Shown piece after piece: positions 37,621 through 50,271 of a DNA stretch of 64,000 bases. The notes under the pieces are model-generated. The model did no database searches. It was not told the origin of the DNA and saw nothing but the letters and a program-made list of their open reading frames with translations. Within the stretch, counting starts at the first letter, position 1. Each line of letters opens with the position of its first letter. This DNA comes from Clarkia xantiana subsp. parviflora (taxonomy: Eukaryota; Streptophyta; Magnoliopsida; Myrtales; Onagraceae): NCBI GenBank assembly GCA_036873135.1, contig JAPTYO010000011.1, positions 5,564,298-5,628,297 of the forward strand, read 5' to 3'. Position numbers and translations under genes: made by a program.

Positions 37621-38449
37621 GATAAAGATTTTCCATATATTTTTATTTATATAAATATCATGTTTGTATTTTTTTAAAATTAGACAAAGTTGGTTATTTT
37701 TAAATCAACAGTAAAATTTAAACCTTAAAATTTAAACATAAACCTATAGCTATAATCCTACACCTTAAACACTAAAATTAAAAACCTATAACCCTAAATG
37801 TTAAACTATAAATTGTAATCCATAAACTCAATCTCTAAACTCAACCCCTAAATCTGGATATAAAAAAAATAACAAATTAGTTTTAATATATATTTTTGAA
37901 TTTTTTTTATTATTAAATATTGAAATGTATCGTTAATTAACATAATTTTTCGATTCTGCACTACTTTTCGGAGAACTAATTGCGCTGACACCATATATGT
38001 TGTGATGACTGCATATATATATACTCTCGTAATAAAGTTTGAATAATTCAAGGATGTGGACTATCCAATTGCAACGTTCGGTTCTACTAATTAAAGATAT
38101 TTTAAGACTTTTTTTGGATATCTTTATTTATAAATGTTGTAATTTTTGTTCAAAATTAGACAAAACTTATTTAATTTTGAGTAAAAATCAAAGAAGCTTA
38201 AATCTTAAATTCTAAACCCTAAGCCTTATAAAACCTACCTACGCCTTAAACACTAAATTTAAAACTTTCAACTCTATAACCTAAACCTTAAATAAATCTC
38301 AATACTATAGGAAAGAAAAATACTTAAAACTCTAAATTTTTAATATATATTTTTCGAATGAAAAAACCTTATGATATATTTTTTTTCTTCCAAAGGTAAT
38401 CATATTCAAAATTCTAATTCTAAATTTAGTCATTATCACGTGTATGTTG
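37621..38449. other. AT-rich interior of the CACTA-like stretch
   Basis: No gene is seen. A-rich runs contain repeated AACCCTAAA/AAACCTTAAA-like words (37700-37850, 38200-38320). One weak copy of the subterminal motif lies at 37975-38095. Confidence 0.5.
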
Positions 38450-38457
38450 TTGCGACG

Positions 38458-38910
38458 CGGTGTTTTGACAACCGGACCGGGCCTTGGACCGGAAAGATGA
38501 CCGGTTCCCGGTCTAAACGGTCCAACCTGGTTCAACCCGGTTCAATCCGGTTTTATTGCTTGAAATGATTAGAATTTAGAAATATATTTATAAGATATTT
38601 GTCTGTTATTATATCAACAAGTTGTCATGTAGTTCAGTGGTAGCGTGATGTTATCCTCAAAGGAGGTCATGGCATTGACTCTGGCTATCTCCAATTAATA
38701 TTTTTTTTTGACAAAAAAAAAGTACATTCTACTCTCTTACGGTCAGACAGGTGCCGGTTTATCCGGTTCAACCCAGTCCAACCCGGTTTTATCTTGCCGA
38801 ACCGGTTCTGTTGTGTAGTCCTATAAATTATCAGAACCGGACCGCTGATACACCCGGTTCGCGGTCTGACCCGGTCCGACCGCCGGTCCGGTCCGGTTTT
38901 CAAAACATTG
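38458..38910. mobile_element. hAT-type MITE, 453 bp, inserted in the CACTA-like stretch
   Basis: The inverted ends are CGGTGTTTTGACAACCGGACCGG and its counterpart CCGGTCCGGTTTTCAAAACATTG. The flanking 8 bp are TTGCGACG (38450-38457) and CTGCGACG (38911-38918), a target duplication with one mismatch, as expected for hAT elements. The ends belong to the same family as 63471-63892. The GACCGG/CCGGTT-rich ends flank an AT-rich centre with a tRNA-like part at 38630-38685. Confidence 0.85.
38630..38685 (+). repeat. tRNA-like segment inside MITE
   Basis: GTAGTTCAGTGGTAGCGTG resembles a tRNA A box. GGAGGTCATGGCATTGACTC, about 30 bases later, resembles a degraded T-arm/B box (consensus GGTTCGANTC). 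No complete cloverleaf was made, so this is a relic and not a tRNA gene. Confidence 0.5.
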
Positions 38911-38918
38911 CTGCGACG

Positions 38919-39861
38919 TTCTCATAATAGATCATTTCATTAGAGGTAATTAATTATTACCTAAAATATAAAAAAAAGAGTTATTTAATGTTTTTGGCAA
39001 TAAAAGAAAGTGATTTATTTTTTAGCCAAAAAAACTAACGTAATTAAACGTTTTAATTAGTTTCCTGTTTAGGTGTTTGACCGACTTATTTACTTTACAA
39101 TTCCTTTCTTCCTTCACCAAATTGAGTACAGAGAAATGAAAGTTGGGACGTTGTTGTTGTTCTTCATGTCTCCGTTAGTCGTCGTGCCCTACCGTCCCCG
39201 CTGGTCCGCCGTCCCTTCTGTCGTGGTGCGTTCTCTCGCCCTCTGCTGCTTCATCGATCGTTTCGTTTGTGTAGAGTTATCTCTTTGAGTTCTGTTTGTA
39301 AATCAGTTTATTTATTGTGTATCTAATATATAATTGATCGATACATGACCAGTAAAATGAGAGGTGATGATCTACAAGAAACGAACATTGAGGAACTGCA
39401 ACAACTCGACAAAATACTTGAATTTGATTTCATACGTCTTCTTCACACCAAGGTAGTATATATAACCCTATATGCAAGTGTCACTTCAGCCCTCCTATGT
39501 ACTGCGCCTACTCGAGACACCCGTCAAATCAAATGTGAGAATATCAGCATATTATGAAGAAGATGTAATTTTTGATGTACATGTAAACATTAAAATATTT
39601 ATCTGTACATGTTTTGGTTGATATTGGTCATTTATATTGTATCAAAATATTTATATTCATTTTGAATTTTTTTATAGTAAATAAATCAATAATTATATTG
39701 CGATAGACATTTTCGTTTCAATAGTTTTAAAAGTATACAGCTTGACAAACTAATTGAGGAAATAATTTGAAATTCGTCGTCACAATAAAATTATAGAATC
39801 CTCACAAATGATAAACCTATAGCGGCAATAATCGTAAATATTTCATTGCAGTAGGATATGC
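38919..39861. other. Unassigned segment between two MITEs
   Basis: Only short open frames (39073-39288, 39345-39557) with no recognised family are present. The right end (from 39690) contains the CACTA-type words TTGCGATAG and CCTCACAAATG. Confidence 0.45.
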
Positions 39862-39871
39862 AATCCTTGCT

Positions 39872-40530
39872 AGGGCTGGCGATGGTGAGGGTATGGTGCG
39901 AATAGCACTAATACCATAACCGTACCATATTTTTTTCACTCATACCATATGCATAACCATAACCACTGCGGTTATGATTCTTCATACCATAACCATGGTT
40001 TTTAACCACGATTAAACCATTTAACCACAATCATTCAAACTAATACAACATCATTGTTTCATACAAGAAAAGTAAACATACATTCATTGTTTCATACACG
40101 AAATCCAAATTAAACACAATTTCTTTGTTTCACTTAATTAAAAAAAACACATTAAATTGCCTATCACTTGCGATCATCGATCCTCATTCGCCATCAATTA
40201 TAATCGTGACTGCCTAATAATAAGAAATATAGACAAAAAATGGTGGGTGGGAAAGGGAACGAAATAATAATTATAATATTTGTATAATAATTAAAGTATA
40301 ATAATAATGTATATATATAACAATATAAGTATTAGTAATATATATATTAATATTATATATAGATGTGATGGTTATAAGCGCGGTTATGGACTGAATACCA
40401 TAACCATAACCATTGCGGTTACAAGATTCATCACCATAACCGCCCTCACCATAATGGTGCGGTTAACCATTGCGGTAAATGGTGCGAATAACCATGGTTA
40501 TTTGATTTTCACCGCACCATTGCCGGCCAT
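39872..40530. mobile_element. MITE with AGGGCTGGCGATGGTG ends, 659 bp
   Basis: The left end AGGGCTGGCGATGGTG and the right end (minus strand ATGGCCGGCAATGGTG) are imperfect inverted repeats. The flanks AATCCTTGCT (39862-39871) and AATCCTCGCT (40531-40540) look like an 8-10 bp target duplication with one mismatch. The interior is rich in ACCATAACC/GGTTATGG words in both orientations. No transposase is present. Confidence 0.7.
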
Positions 40531-40679
40531 AATCCTCGCTGTAAATAAACCTATTGCGTCAATTTTTAATGTTAGTCGTTGCAATATAGTTACATAATTG
40601 TCACAATAGATATACATGTTGCGACAATATTTTTATATTTTTCGTCGCAATAGAGTTACATGGTTCTCGCAATTGATAT

Positions 40680-40849
40680 TAGGGGTGAGCTCGAGACAAA
40701 CTGGCGGGATTTTTCAAGAAAATGTCCCTAGCCCTAGTTTTCAGGATTTTCCACAACCGTCCCTAACCCTATCCCTATGTTTAACACTTGAAAAAGTCCC
40801 TACTTGGTCGGAATTTTTCAAATTCGGGACGGGCTAGGAACAACCCTAG
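40680..40849. mobile_element. Small MITE-like element, ~170 bp
   Basis: The left end is TAGGGGTGAGC and the right end is CAACCCTAG. Inverted pairs follow: GGGATTTTTCAAG against GAATTTTTCAAATTC, and GTCCCTAGCCC against GGGACGGGCTAGG. Target duplication is unclear. Confidence 0.45.
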
Positions 40850-40914
40850 TTTACACTTAAGAATGAAAATAAACTTTAATTTTCAACTCAAATGCAAATC
40901 CAAGTTCAAACATT

Positions 40915-41000
40915 CATCAAATTCACGAACACATACATTGAATTCACCAACACATACATCGAATTCACGATCACATACATCAAGTTCACAAACAATTCAT
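40915..41000. repeat. ~22 bp minisatellite, about four copies
   Basis: Repeated AATTCAC(G/C)AACACATACAT(T/C)G units, slightly diverged. Confidence 0.75.
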
Positions 41001-41272
41001 TAAGTTTGCACACGTAGATTAAGTTCTACAATACGAACACTAGCATTCAATCTCAACATAGCTCCAAATCAAATCCAAACCGGCTCCATCACTTGAAAAG
41101 AGTTGAAGATTTAAATGGTAAAATCTAAAACTATAAATAAATGATATAGTGCAAAGAATATTTGAATGAAAAGCTAAAATTGAATGTCCAGACATTTAAC
41201 GATACCTTAACAAGAAAGAAATGAAGCTACGTTAGTTACTTACTAATTAGGCTTTATTTTATTTTATACTCA

Positions 41273-44103
41273 TCTAGTCTACTATCTATTATCTATTATA
41301 TTATATTAATTCGGCATCGGAAGCCCTCTAGCTGACACGTGGACAGTTTGTCCAGTCAGCGTTGCCTAATTTAATCCGAAATTAATAGGGGTTCACTAAT
41401 TTAGATACATAATATTGTTTGATTCAAAATTAAGAAGTATTTTTATATCCTATTTTGGTCTCTACGCAATTTAAAGAAACAAATTAATTGAAAGTTTCCT
41501 TTTAAATAATAAATCTATACAGTTTGGTTCCGGAAGACCATAGGCCGCCACATAAGCAAATAATAAACAATAATTTAATTACAAAATTGGAAATATAGAT
41601 TAATTAAGGGAAGGGAAGCATACATATAATATATACGGTTACATACATCATATGGAAATATAATTAACTATATTTTACATATATAATTTTTTTAGAGCAA
41701 TAATAATATTGTCATCTATTTTATATATATTATGCCTTCGAATAGTTATGTTTGAGAAACCCTAACAATCTACATATCCTATAGTTTGAAATAATATTAT
41801 TTTTTCTATATTATGTACAATATTATTTTTTTATATATCGTACACAATATCTTATTAGGGTTTATGAATTATGATACTATATATATGTATATATAGGAGC
41901 ACAAGACTAAAACCTCTATACGGGCATTATTTTAATGATATTTATATGGTGAGGGTACGTACTAACTGATTTTAGTTGTTTCTTTCAAATTGTTCTCTCA
42001 AATTTAATATGTTTATATTGTTCTACTTTGTATTTATTTGAACTAATTTATGTGGTTTACCTCATTTGTTACGATTTAAATCATACAACTATCCATATCG
42101 TGATCGAGAACGTGGAAGACGAAGATCATATAAAGGCAAAAGATTCTCATTTATGTTGCAATCGAATGAACAATTCAAGCATATTATGAAATCTCACTCT
42201 TTGTTGAATAATATAATCTAACTTTGAAGTTTTTTTTAATGACTAATGTATTTTCTAATCGTGGTAGTTATATAGTTAATGTTTGATAGTTTTATGGTAC
42301 ATATTTGGGACTTAATTATGTTGGTTCTTATATTAATTGCACTTTTGTTTTTCACGCCACAGTTCATAGATGTATCGTGGAAGTTCATCGGTGCAACAAT
42401 CCAGCTTTTGCGGTGATAAAATAATAGAGTCGAAGTTAGATTCGGATGAAGATGGTTCTCCGCCAAATGTTACGTACTCAGAGAAGTAAATCTACAACTT
42501 TACGAGTGTCTCTTATCTAACAAGTTTGTCTGTCTTTTTTATTTAGAGTCAATTTCTCCAATAATGTTGCTTCCACTTTTAAGGTAATATTTCTTTATTT
42601 CTAAATAATTCACAGTTCAATTCTAGATGAGAGAAATTTGGACAAGATTTTTGTTTAATTCTTCTAGATGTAATCTTGGAACTTATTAAGTTATACATAC
42701 TCTATAGTTGCAAGAATAATAATAACATTCGAATATTACTACACCAAAATACTTCAGCTCATATTATTGTCACAATTTAAACTAATTACATAATATTTTT
42801 TAACCTACCAATATTTTTTTTTTTTTGCTTATATTATGAATTTGATGATTTTAATATCATTCGCTTTTGTTCTTAATTAATGTATCGAGTTTCACTTAAA
42901 TTTTGGTGTAATAATTTCGTAGGATAAATTTCAAGATTTGGATAGCTACCAAGTCCATTGTACAGTGAAAGTGGATGTTTCTAAAGAAGAGACGTGTTGT
43001 CCTATGTGCAGTTTGCGGCAATGAGCTCTATGGATTGATGAAGTTGATAATAAATATTGCACATACGAGATTTCTTTACAACAAATAGTATGCCGACTAA
43101 TTTTTTCAAACGGATGGAGAGGTGTTTTGGAGGTGAAAATTCAACGAACCAAATTCAAGGGAAAATAAATTTTATTACCAATCATGATAGTAGTGTACAA
43201 AATTTCACCGATGACTATTTTGTGAATAGTTCGAAGAAAAAAAATAATATGTAGTAATAATAACAGTAATTAAATATATGTACATACAGAGTTATGTAAT
43301 ATTATTTATTAACATATATTATTTATATATATAAACATTTTTTCTTCTAAAGTTTGATTTTCATTTCAATTTTTCTCCACACACTGTATATATTATTGCT
43401 TAATTTATTTTTAAGTGATCAAATATATTATTATTATATATAAAATCCACATAATAGTAATGAAAATAATATATATAATAAACTAAAAAATTAAAAAGTT
43501 TGAGGTGCATCTATTTTTATTAAGAAAAAACTACATGTATAAAAACAAGATATTTGAAATTTTATAATTAAGTCATTCACTTATGTAAAATATATTAAAT
43601 AAATAATAGATGTATATATATATATATATTGTTTGGCCAAAAAATAGATGTATATTGACTAATATAAATAAGAACAGTTTAAAATTATTCAACAACTATC
43701 AACAAATTTTTTTTTTTTGTAGATTTTAAAATTACAAATTTTATATTATATTAGTTATACGTCTAATAAAATTATATATATAGTGTTGATTATTGCACTA
43801 CTATTAAATATGTTAAATAATATACATTAATAAATATTTTATAAAATGAATTCATTACTTTTAATAAATTTTATATAAAAAAATATTAAAATTTCAAATA
43901 ACCGTTTTACTATTATTAAATGTTTTAAATAATAATTAGTATTTAGTACTTTAATTAAATTAATATATTATTATTAATTCTTTTTTATATAAAAATAATA
44001 TATTAAAATTTTCAAATAAATAATGATATATAGTTGTATATTCAATAAATTAAGATAATATAATATTTTTTTTGCTGAATTTTAGTTTGAAAATTTTATC
44101 CCA
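41273..44103 (+). mobile_element. Helitron A, 5' end present, 3' end not found
   Basis: The family 5' block (TTAATTCGGCATCGGAAG, then GACACGTGGACAGTTTGTCC, then TTCCGGAAGACCATAGGCCGCCAC) covers about 41300-41560. It is preceded by TCTAGTCTACTATC after A41272. A 100 bp flank upstream (from 41172, AGCTAAAATTGAATGTCC) is repeated at 44104, so this stretch is also the first half of a tandem duplication with offset about 2.93 kb. Interior segments at 42060-42480 and 42930-43040 look like old exon fragments but no family is recognised. No 3' hairpin plus CTAG was found. Confidence 0.6.
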
Positions 44104-44203
44104 GCTAAAATTGAATGTCCAGACATTTAACGATACCTTAACAAGAAAGAAATGAAGCTACGTTAGTTACTTACTAATTAGGCTTTATTTTATTTTATAC
44201 TCA

Positions 44204-47200
44204 TCTAGTCTACTATCTATTATATTATATTAATTCGGCACCGGAAGCCCTCTGGTCGACACGTGGACAGTTTGTCCTGTCACCGTTTCCTAATCTAATA
44301 GGAATTTAATAGGGGTTCTCTAAACTTAGATACATAATATTGATTGATTGAAAATTAATAAGTATTTTTATCTCCTATTTTGGCATCTACGCAATTTAAA
44401 GAAACAAATTAATTAAAAGTTTTCTTTTAAATAGAAAATCTATACTGTTTGGCTCCGGAAGACCATAGGCGCCACACAATAATAAATTATAAACAACTAA
44501 TAGAAAATTATAATATAATAAATAAAAGCTACGGTTTACTACTTCCTAAAACCACCTTCATTAATTTATTATTAAAATGTATGGTTCAACAAGATTAGTA
44601 GAAATTTATGGTATAAATATACTATATGCAATATATTTAGAACAAACAATAAAGAAATATAATATTAATATATTATAATAAACAATCGCCTCATATATAT
44701 ATATGTAACGACTAGCTAGGTTTCATCTTACCTATAAAACATTATTATATTTAAGACATTGTCTAATACAATAGTATCTAGGTCGCGCCGCCACTATATT
44801 AGCTAGATCGACATCGTGTTTCTTTCACTATTATGCATGCTTCATCTACAACTACCCTTCAAGCCGGTTGTTCTTTAATTATATCATAACAACAAAATTT
44901 TAACGTGTTTTTTCTTCAGATTGGGTCGATCAATAAGAGAATAACATGATGTGTTTCATCATCCTTGGTTGATGGATACCGTAGAAGACACTAAAACTCA
45001 ATAGTGTTATGCATTGTTGGGTAAGCAGTGCCTCAGGCTGGACATCTTGATCTATTACAAATATGCATCGTGGTTCCAATCTGATCCCTCGCAGAAGTGT
45101 ATACATATATATTGATTATATATACTTATCGATTGAGTGATGCTGATAATGATGACCCAAATTTTGCAGACTTTATTACTTCTAAAACGGTGGAGGAGAT
45201 GGACGGGGTCGAGTGATGATAACCGGAATTTTGTAGTTGTGATTACTTCCAAAACGGTGAAGGAGATGGACGGAATTGAGGCTTCGACTATCTTCAGATA
45301 CGACTCATGTCTGGTAACATATAGATACTTAAGTTCGTTATTTTGATCTTACTAGCTTAGTGTACATAATATATCAACTAACACATTATTTACTTAATTT
45401 AATAGGTGGTATTACATACATACATAGTCTATTTCTTCAAAAAAAGTCCATAAATTTTATCGTTAAGAAGCATTCAAAGAGTATGGACCAATCAATATTG
45501 CGCGGAAAATTGTACAGCTTCATTATTACCATGTTACACTGCCGAGTCAAATTCAACGTGCCAACATAGACCAACAATTTCCATGAGTGGGGTTCCGTCT
45601 TAATACTTAAAGACCACCGATGTGGTACACTCACGGTGTCAATACTTCAACGGTTACCTCATCCATCCATGTACCTAACAACACTCATAGCATCTTTTGG
45701 AACATATGACGACCTGATTTAATATTTGGGTCCATATTTTACACGCGTCTTTGCACAGCATATATGTTTTTCAATATCATCATCACTAACTATATTTATT
45801 TTATTAAGAAAAATATACATTATTTTCTAATAATAAATGAGAAAAAATATTAAATATTGCATATCCTATATAGGCCAAAAAATATTACATGTCCTATATT
45901 TGGCTAAAAATAATATTATATGTCTCATTGTTAATTAATATTTGGTTATATATTATAATAAATTAATTATGTTATATAGTTAGTCTCCCTACCATTGATT
46001 TCAGCGTCAGGCGTTTATGCATTACATCTCCACCACCACCGGCATGACCAGCAACCGTGATAATTTTAATCACGGCGACCATCCTAACGTCATGATCAAA
46101 GTTCAAGACAAGGTGAGTACTGCTTTTTCATTGTGAGCGATTTTGGGTTCGATATTTTTTCTACACAATTTTGTATTTAATCAGCAATGATAGTTTTTTT
46201 TTTTAAAAGGTCATAAAGGATATTTTTTTGGTTATTATGTGTTTTCTCAACACCTTCGTGATTGAGGTGATAAATAGAATATTAGTTATATCGAAACTTA
46301 TTATATTAGTGTGGTTTTTTTTTTTAAAAACCCTACTTCGTATCATACTTTTTTATACTTTCATTATACACATTTTTTACTTATTTATCTAAATTAAAAA
46401 ATTTGTAATTGGACCAAGGAGCTCAATATCGACACCGTCGCGATCTAAGTGAAAATTATTTATATCGAAGCTTATTAGTGGTAAGAAAAAAATTATATCA
46501 AAACTTCTCATTTAATTCTATATTGTTTTGATAATTTTATTGTACGTGTTTCTGACGTATTTATCTCGGATGAATTTTTTTTTGTAGGTTGACCAAGGAG
46601 CTCACCCTTAACCCCCTTGATTGATATGAAACTTGATTTTTTTTAATGTTGCAATTCGAGTTTGAATAATTTATTAAGAGTAAATTTTTTAATAACTTAC
46701 ATGCAATTTTAAAGGTTGGCATCTAAGCGAAACAACTATGTCATCCACGGTAACAAAAAATAAGTAGGTTATTATATATATCTTTTACATCAATAAAAAT
46801 CTAAACATTTAAAAATTTTCCTCACAAATGAGCTATTATATATATATAATTCTTAAAAATGTCAATTACATTTTGGTATGACCAATAAATATTATAGGTT
46901 ACCAATTGGGTTTATATTTATTTAGTATATTAAATTTTATTCTTTAAAACTTATAAGTTTCTAAAAATATAAAAAATGATAAAATAAGTACATACAATTT
47001 TGTGTACATATAGATAGAATATAAATAGTAAACAACTGTGAATATAATTCAAAGATACTTATATATATATATATATAAACAGTGAATTTAGTTATGTAAT
47101 TCTAACTAAGTTAATATATTATATTTCATATATAATCGTGAAATTAAGTTCATAATTGTTTTTAATAAAATAAATATTATAATTAAGTTTTTAACTCATG

Positions 47201-47627
47201 TTAAATAATTAATATATGTATATATTAAAAAATTTAAAAAGAACAAATTTAAAATTACTCAACAAATAAAAATAAGTAAATTTTAAAATATTAAGTTTTA
47301 TATTATATTAGTTATACTTCTTATAAAAATGATATTTAATGTTGATTATTTCATTACTATGAAATATTTTAAATTATAATCGCTATTAAATACTTTAGTT
47401 AAAATAATGAATAATTGTTAATTAATTTTCTATAAAAAAATTAAAATTTTTAAATAATGTTGCAGCATTGCCAGAATCCATGTTGTTTATTTGAAAGAGG
47501 TTGATCTCCTCGCTTCTCTCATAATACAATGCTATTTCTGTTGAGCCCCCTTTTCCCTAGGTATTCATTAAATTAAGATAACTTGGTTTTTTTTTTCTCC
47601 CGCGCGGTGCGCGGGGTTAGTGGCTAG
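44204..47627 (+). mobile_element. Helitron B, non-autonomous, 3.4 kb
   Basis: The 5' block is the same as in Helitron A. The 3' end has hairpin CCCGCGC-GGT-GCGCGGG (47599-47615), then GTTAGTGGCTAG ending at 47627. It lacks Rep/helicase. Interior segments (45135-45310, 45450-45700, 46010-46110) have coding-like composition and are probably captured exons. The remainder is very AT-rich. Confidence 0.75.
45135..45310 (+). pseudogene. Gene fragment with internal ~70 bp duplication in Helitron B
   Basis: A stretch encoding …NFADFITSKTVEEMDGVE is followed by a second version, …NFVVVITSKTVKEMDGIE, and then ASTIFRYDSC. The two copies are clearly related at DNA level. A further coding-like piece at 45450-45700 contains FIVKKHSKSMDQSIL and HEWGSVLILKD. 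No family is recognised with confidence. Confidence 0.35.
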
Positions 47628-48333
47628 TCTATTATATTATATTAATTCGGCATCGGAGTCCCCTTGGCTGACACGTGGACAGTTTGTCCAGTCAGCGTTG
47701 CCTAATTTAATCGGAATTTAATAGGGATTCTCTAAATTTAGATACATAATATTGATTGATTCAAAATTAATAAGTATTTTTATATCCTATTTTGATCTCT
47801 ACGCGATTTAAAGAAACAAAGTAATTGAAAGTTTCCTTTTAAATAGTAAATCTATACAGTTTGGCTCCGGAAGACCATAGGCCGCCACGTAAGCGGTATA
47901 TATATATAAAGTAATAAACGATTACTACTTCAATAAATATCTAAAATATAAACTTTCCAAAACTAAATTTAACCACTTTACCTACGTATTAATACTTTAA
48001 TATAATTAACTAAAGTATGTAATAATCATACTTTTAAGGAGATCATCCATAGTTAACCTGAAACAACATCATCATATATCGAAGTTATATTACCGCTCTC
48101 TATTTTTTGTTTAAGAATTATCTATGCACAAAATACATTTAAATAAAATATTTATTTTTTTAGTTTTTTTTTTATACATTTTGACTATAAAGAATTCGTA
48201 GGCCGCCACATATGCAATTTATATATAGAATATAATAATATAAATTTAAATTCTATATCTATTATAGGAATATTACGATACTACATATTGAATATAATAA
48301 TGTAGAAATATATATATTGAGAATATTTTATTA

Positions 48334-48382
<49 letters not shown>

Positions 48383-48641
48383 TAGGTTAAATAACCATAA
48401 TATTAGGGTTTTTTATATTTTTTTTTATTCTTCAGGAATTAGGGTTTTATTTGTTGTTATTATTATATATGTAGCCGCAACTTTAATAAATATTGAAATA
48501 TAGGAACACATATTTAAGAAATATATATATTAAGAATATTTAATTAATTTCTATATATATATATATATAATTGGAATATTACGATACTACATATTAGGAA
48601 CGCCATATTTAAGAAATATATATATTAAGAATATTTTATTA

Positions 48642-48698
<57 letters not shown>

Positions 48699-49322
48699 CC
48701 GTTAGGTTAAATAACCATAATATTAGGGTTTTTTGTATATTTTTTTTATTCTTCTCGAATTAGGGTTATGGTATATATCTAGCCACAACTTTTATTTTCT
48801 CTAGGTTCATTAACTCCTCTCATCACTTGGACCAGTCCAGGACACAGTTTAGTGACATGACTCCTCTCCCCTCAGTCACCAGATGCTTCTTGATCGATTT
48901 TCTTCATCAGGTTATTTTTCTTCTTTCCAACTTTCTCAATCACTTATTTAAGGCTAAAGAATGATTTATGAATGAATACATACATATTATTTTTTTTATA
49001 GATGAAACTAGCATCAGGATGGTTGGTTGAACTCGAAGATTACGTGGAGACTGCCTGACGGGTCAGAGTCCAACAAGGATTACATGTTATTGAGGACCGG
49101 CTAAAACATTTTTTTACTTTTTGTCACCAAGGTAACCATTCAACTAAACTTAATATTTGAAAAAGAACTCACTATGTGGCGAGGGTATTCACTTTAGTCC
49201 GGAACCTGCATGAACTTTGTTCTTTTATACGTAATACTGAGAAGTTTTTATTTATACTTATTATGATTAGGGTTTGAGATCGGTGGTTGATAAAACTTCA
49301 TCTCATTATATACACAAAATTA

Positions 49323-49372
<50 letters not shown>

Positions 49373-49473
49373 TATGTCGTCCATTATGTAATATAAATTA
49401 AGCAAGACTAAATTTCAAAAATTATAAAATATTCGACAACTATATAAAATATTAAAAAAACATACTTAAGCAA

Positions 49474-49527
<54 letters not shown>

Positions 49528-49883
49528 ATATATAATGTAATTTATGTAGCGTGATCTATACTGACAAATTTTATATATTTCAACTACTCCAGGACATTAG
49601 TCGCGGGACAAATAGATGGTAGAAAAAACCAGAGAGATATTTCAATACCGACCGTGATTGTTTAGTGAACTAATTAAGGTAAAGTAATTTTGCGGTTCTG
49701 ATTGAGCGTAGCGGTTATCTACTTGATATTATATAATTTTACTTTTTTTTGTTATTTAGGTATGTTAGAGCATAAAGTAAGGTGATGAAGAAATTGATGA
49801 TGATAATGAATTTATGGAAATATGATGAATATACTAAAGTTTTTTTTATTATTATTATGAAACAAGCACAATAAGCAAAATTA

Positions 49884-49919
<36 letters not shown>

Positions 49920-50271
49920 GAACATTCTTAAATTGCACGATTGAAAATCACTTATACATCTTCTTCTTAGTAGCTCTCATGAAGTGTATTAAAAGCAGGT
50001 TTTACAAGTATATAAATAGTTTATTATTTTTTTTTTTTTACAATTAGTATTTTGAGAATTGTTTTCAAGGTTTTATATTTGTTAGTTTTTTATACCATTT
50101 TATTAATGTTGTTTATTATTTTAAAATTTATTCTTAAGTTCCATGTTTTTATAGTATATTTTCAAAAAATTTATTTCCTTTTTTTTATACCTTGATAGAC
50201 TATTTCACCATATGCATTAAAAAAAACGTTGTTTGTCCTCCGCCCGCGCGGTGCGCGGGGTATGTATCTAG
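47628..50271 (+). mobile_element. Helitron C, non-autonomous, 2.6 kb, abutting B
   Basis: It starts TCTATTATATTATATTAATTC immediately after the CTAG of Helitron B. It ends with hairpin CCCGCGC-GGT-GCGCGGG (50243-50259), then GTATGTATCTAG at 50271. Inside are long (TA)n tracts, and a block with GTTAGGTTAAATAACCATAATATTAGGG occurs twice (about 48380 and 48700). A fragment at 48800-49130 with a possible exon-intron structure looks captured. Confidence 0.75.

Noticed and set aside
38630..38685. True tRNA gene
   Set aside because: Only A- and B-box-like pieces are visible; the acceptor stem and anticodon arm do not form.
40915..41000. 71-codon frame with repeated NSRTHTSNS units
   Set aside because: It is a translation of the 22 bp minisatellite and not a gene.
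48340..49520. Long (TA)n tracts as origin or regulatory sites
   Set aside because: Simple microsatellites in Helitron interiors, with no associated motif.
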